Assembly (NCBI GenBank): GCA_947474485.1
Contig: CANJJP010000086.1
Coordinates: 1-6,839 of the forward strand
DNA length: 6,839 bases
Direction: 5' to 3'
Origin: Bacteroidota bacterium
Lineage (GTDB): Bacteria > Bacteroidota > Bacteroidia > B-17B0 > Aurantibacillaceae
Shown piece by piece: positions 6,271 through 6,839 of the stretch. Position 1 is the stretch's first letter; every line of letters begins with the position of its first letter. Made by a program: the position numbers and the translations under genes. The notes beneath the pieces are model-generated. The model had not been told where the DNA came from. It worked only from the letters and a program-made list of their open reading frames with translations, and did not search any database.

Positions 6271-6839
6271 ATGACCAACTACAAACAAATAATTTTAAAT
6301 AAAGGAAAAGAATTTTCGGCGCTACGTAAACATCCTTGGATTTTTTCTGGCGCTATTCGTCAAAAAGATGATGGTATTGTTGATGGAACAATTGTAGAAG
6401 TGTTTTCGGCAGACCGCAAATTTTTAGGTGTTGGGCATTTTCAAGATGGCAGCATTAGTGTGCGTTTAGTAAGCAATGAGCCTAACAATGTAGATGAAGA
6501 TTTTTATTATACTAAAATTAAAAAGGCGTTTGATTATCGTAAACAAATTGGGGTAAGTACATTACCAAACACAAATGTTTATCGTTTAGTTTTTGGCGAA
6601 TCTGATGGATTACCAGGATTGATTATTGATTACTACAACAACAATGCAGTAATTCAATGTCACAGTATTGGAATGCACATGCAAATTGATTTGATAGCGA
6701 AAGCTATTCAAAAAGTATACAATGGGAAAATAGAAACCATTTATGATAAAAGTGCTGAAACACTTCCAGCAAATTATTCGTCTCAAATTAAAAACGGACC
6801 TATAGTTGGAACTAATACTAGTGTGATAGTTGAAGAGTA
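6271..6839 (+). CDS. rlmI: RlmI-like class I SAM-dependent 23S rRNA cytosine-C5 methyltransferase, 3' truncated
   Basis: An open frame from the ATG at 6271 runs off the window end, giving 189 codons of a protein usually near 390-400 residues. The N-terminal part matches the PUA-type RNA-binding domain of RlmI: KGKEFSALRKHPWIFSGAI (11-29), then VEVFSADRKFLGVGHFQDGSISVRLVS (42-68). The following domain has YRLVFGESDGLPGLIIDYY (104-122), the hallmark segment of E. coli RlmI (YRLIAGESDGLPG), then IYDKSAETLP (157-166), corresponding to the IYDRSD region. RlmI methylates C5 of 23S rRNA cytosine 1962 (E. coli numbering). The SAM-binding and catalytic cysteine regions lie beyond the window, so activity and exact target cannot be confirmed; the paralogous family of m5C methyltransferases is the main alternative. 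The start fits the family N-terminus. No TAnnTTTG element is seen in the 57 bp upstream. Confidence 0.9.
   Translation, partial: MTNYKQIILNKGKEFSALRKHPWIFSGAIRQKDDGIVDGTIVEVFSADRKFLGVGHFQDGSISVRLVSNEPNNVDEDFYYTKIKKAFDYRKQIGVSTLPNTNVYRLVFGESDGLPGLIIDYYNNNAVIQCHSIGMHMQIDLIAKAIQKVYNGKIETIYDKSAETLPANYSSQIKNGPIVGTNTSVIVEE

Noticed and set aside
1..6839. Defence, mobile-element, phage, CRISPR or biosynthetic-cluster content
   Set aside because: Reading both strands showed no transposase, integrase, repeat array, toxin-antitoxin pair, nuclease or synthase motifs; gene content and composition look like a uniform core chromosome.

Overview
The window reads as an ordinary chromosomal segment of an AT-rich Bacteroidota (Bacteroidetes) bacterium. 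Four things point there: a type IX secretion (T9SS) C-terminal sorting domain at the left edge, a fused alpha/beta 2-oxoacid dehydrogenase E1 gene of the kind common in this phylum, exact copies of the phylum's TAnnTTTG -7 promoter element in front of four genes, and start codons without clear Shine-Dalgarno sequences. I cannot place it below phylum level with confidence.

Layout, left to right. The 3' end of a secreted T9SS cargo gene (+, 2-277) is followed by a strong hairpin terminator (299-326). A 694-codon fused E1 gene (-, 442-2526) converges on it. A 127-bp divergent region (2527-2653) carries exact -7 elements facing both ways. Next, on the + strand, come a predicted outer-membrane beta-barrel protein of unknown function (2654-3406) and the Kdo transferase gene waaA (3445-4704). 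After a 123-bp gap with another -7 element there is a two-gene unit of unknown function: a lipoprotein (4828-5745) and a small secreted protein (5764-6213), 18 bp apart. A weak terminator-like hairpin (6234-6261) follows. The window ends inside an rlmI-like 23S rRNA methyltransferase gene (6271 onward), which lacks its 3' half.

Functionally, most of the window serves the cell envelope: a T9SS cargo, a barrel, the enzyme that adds Kdo to lipid A, a lipoprotein and a periplasmic or secreted protein. The E1 and RlmI-like genes are housekeeping metabolism and rRNA modification. No stretch over 300 bp lacks a gene. I saw no tRNA, rRNA, CRISPR, insertion sequence, phage or defence gene.

I did not find a convincing new system. 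The points most worth a second look are: promoters that nearly touch the start codons of the barrel gene and waaA, implying leaderless or near-leaderless mRNAs; the unknown lipoprotein/secreted-protein pair; the barrel gene next to waaA; and the altered thiamine-diphosphate motif in the fused E1.
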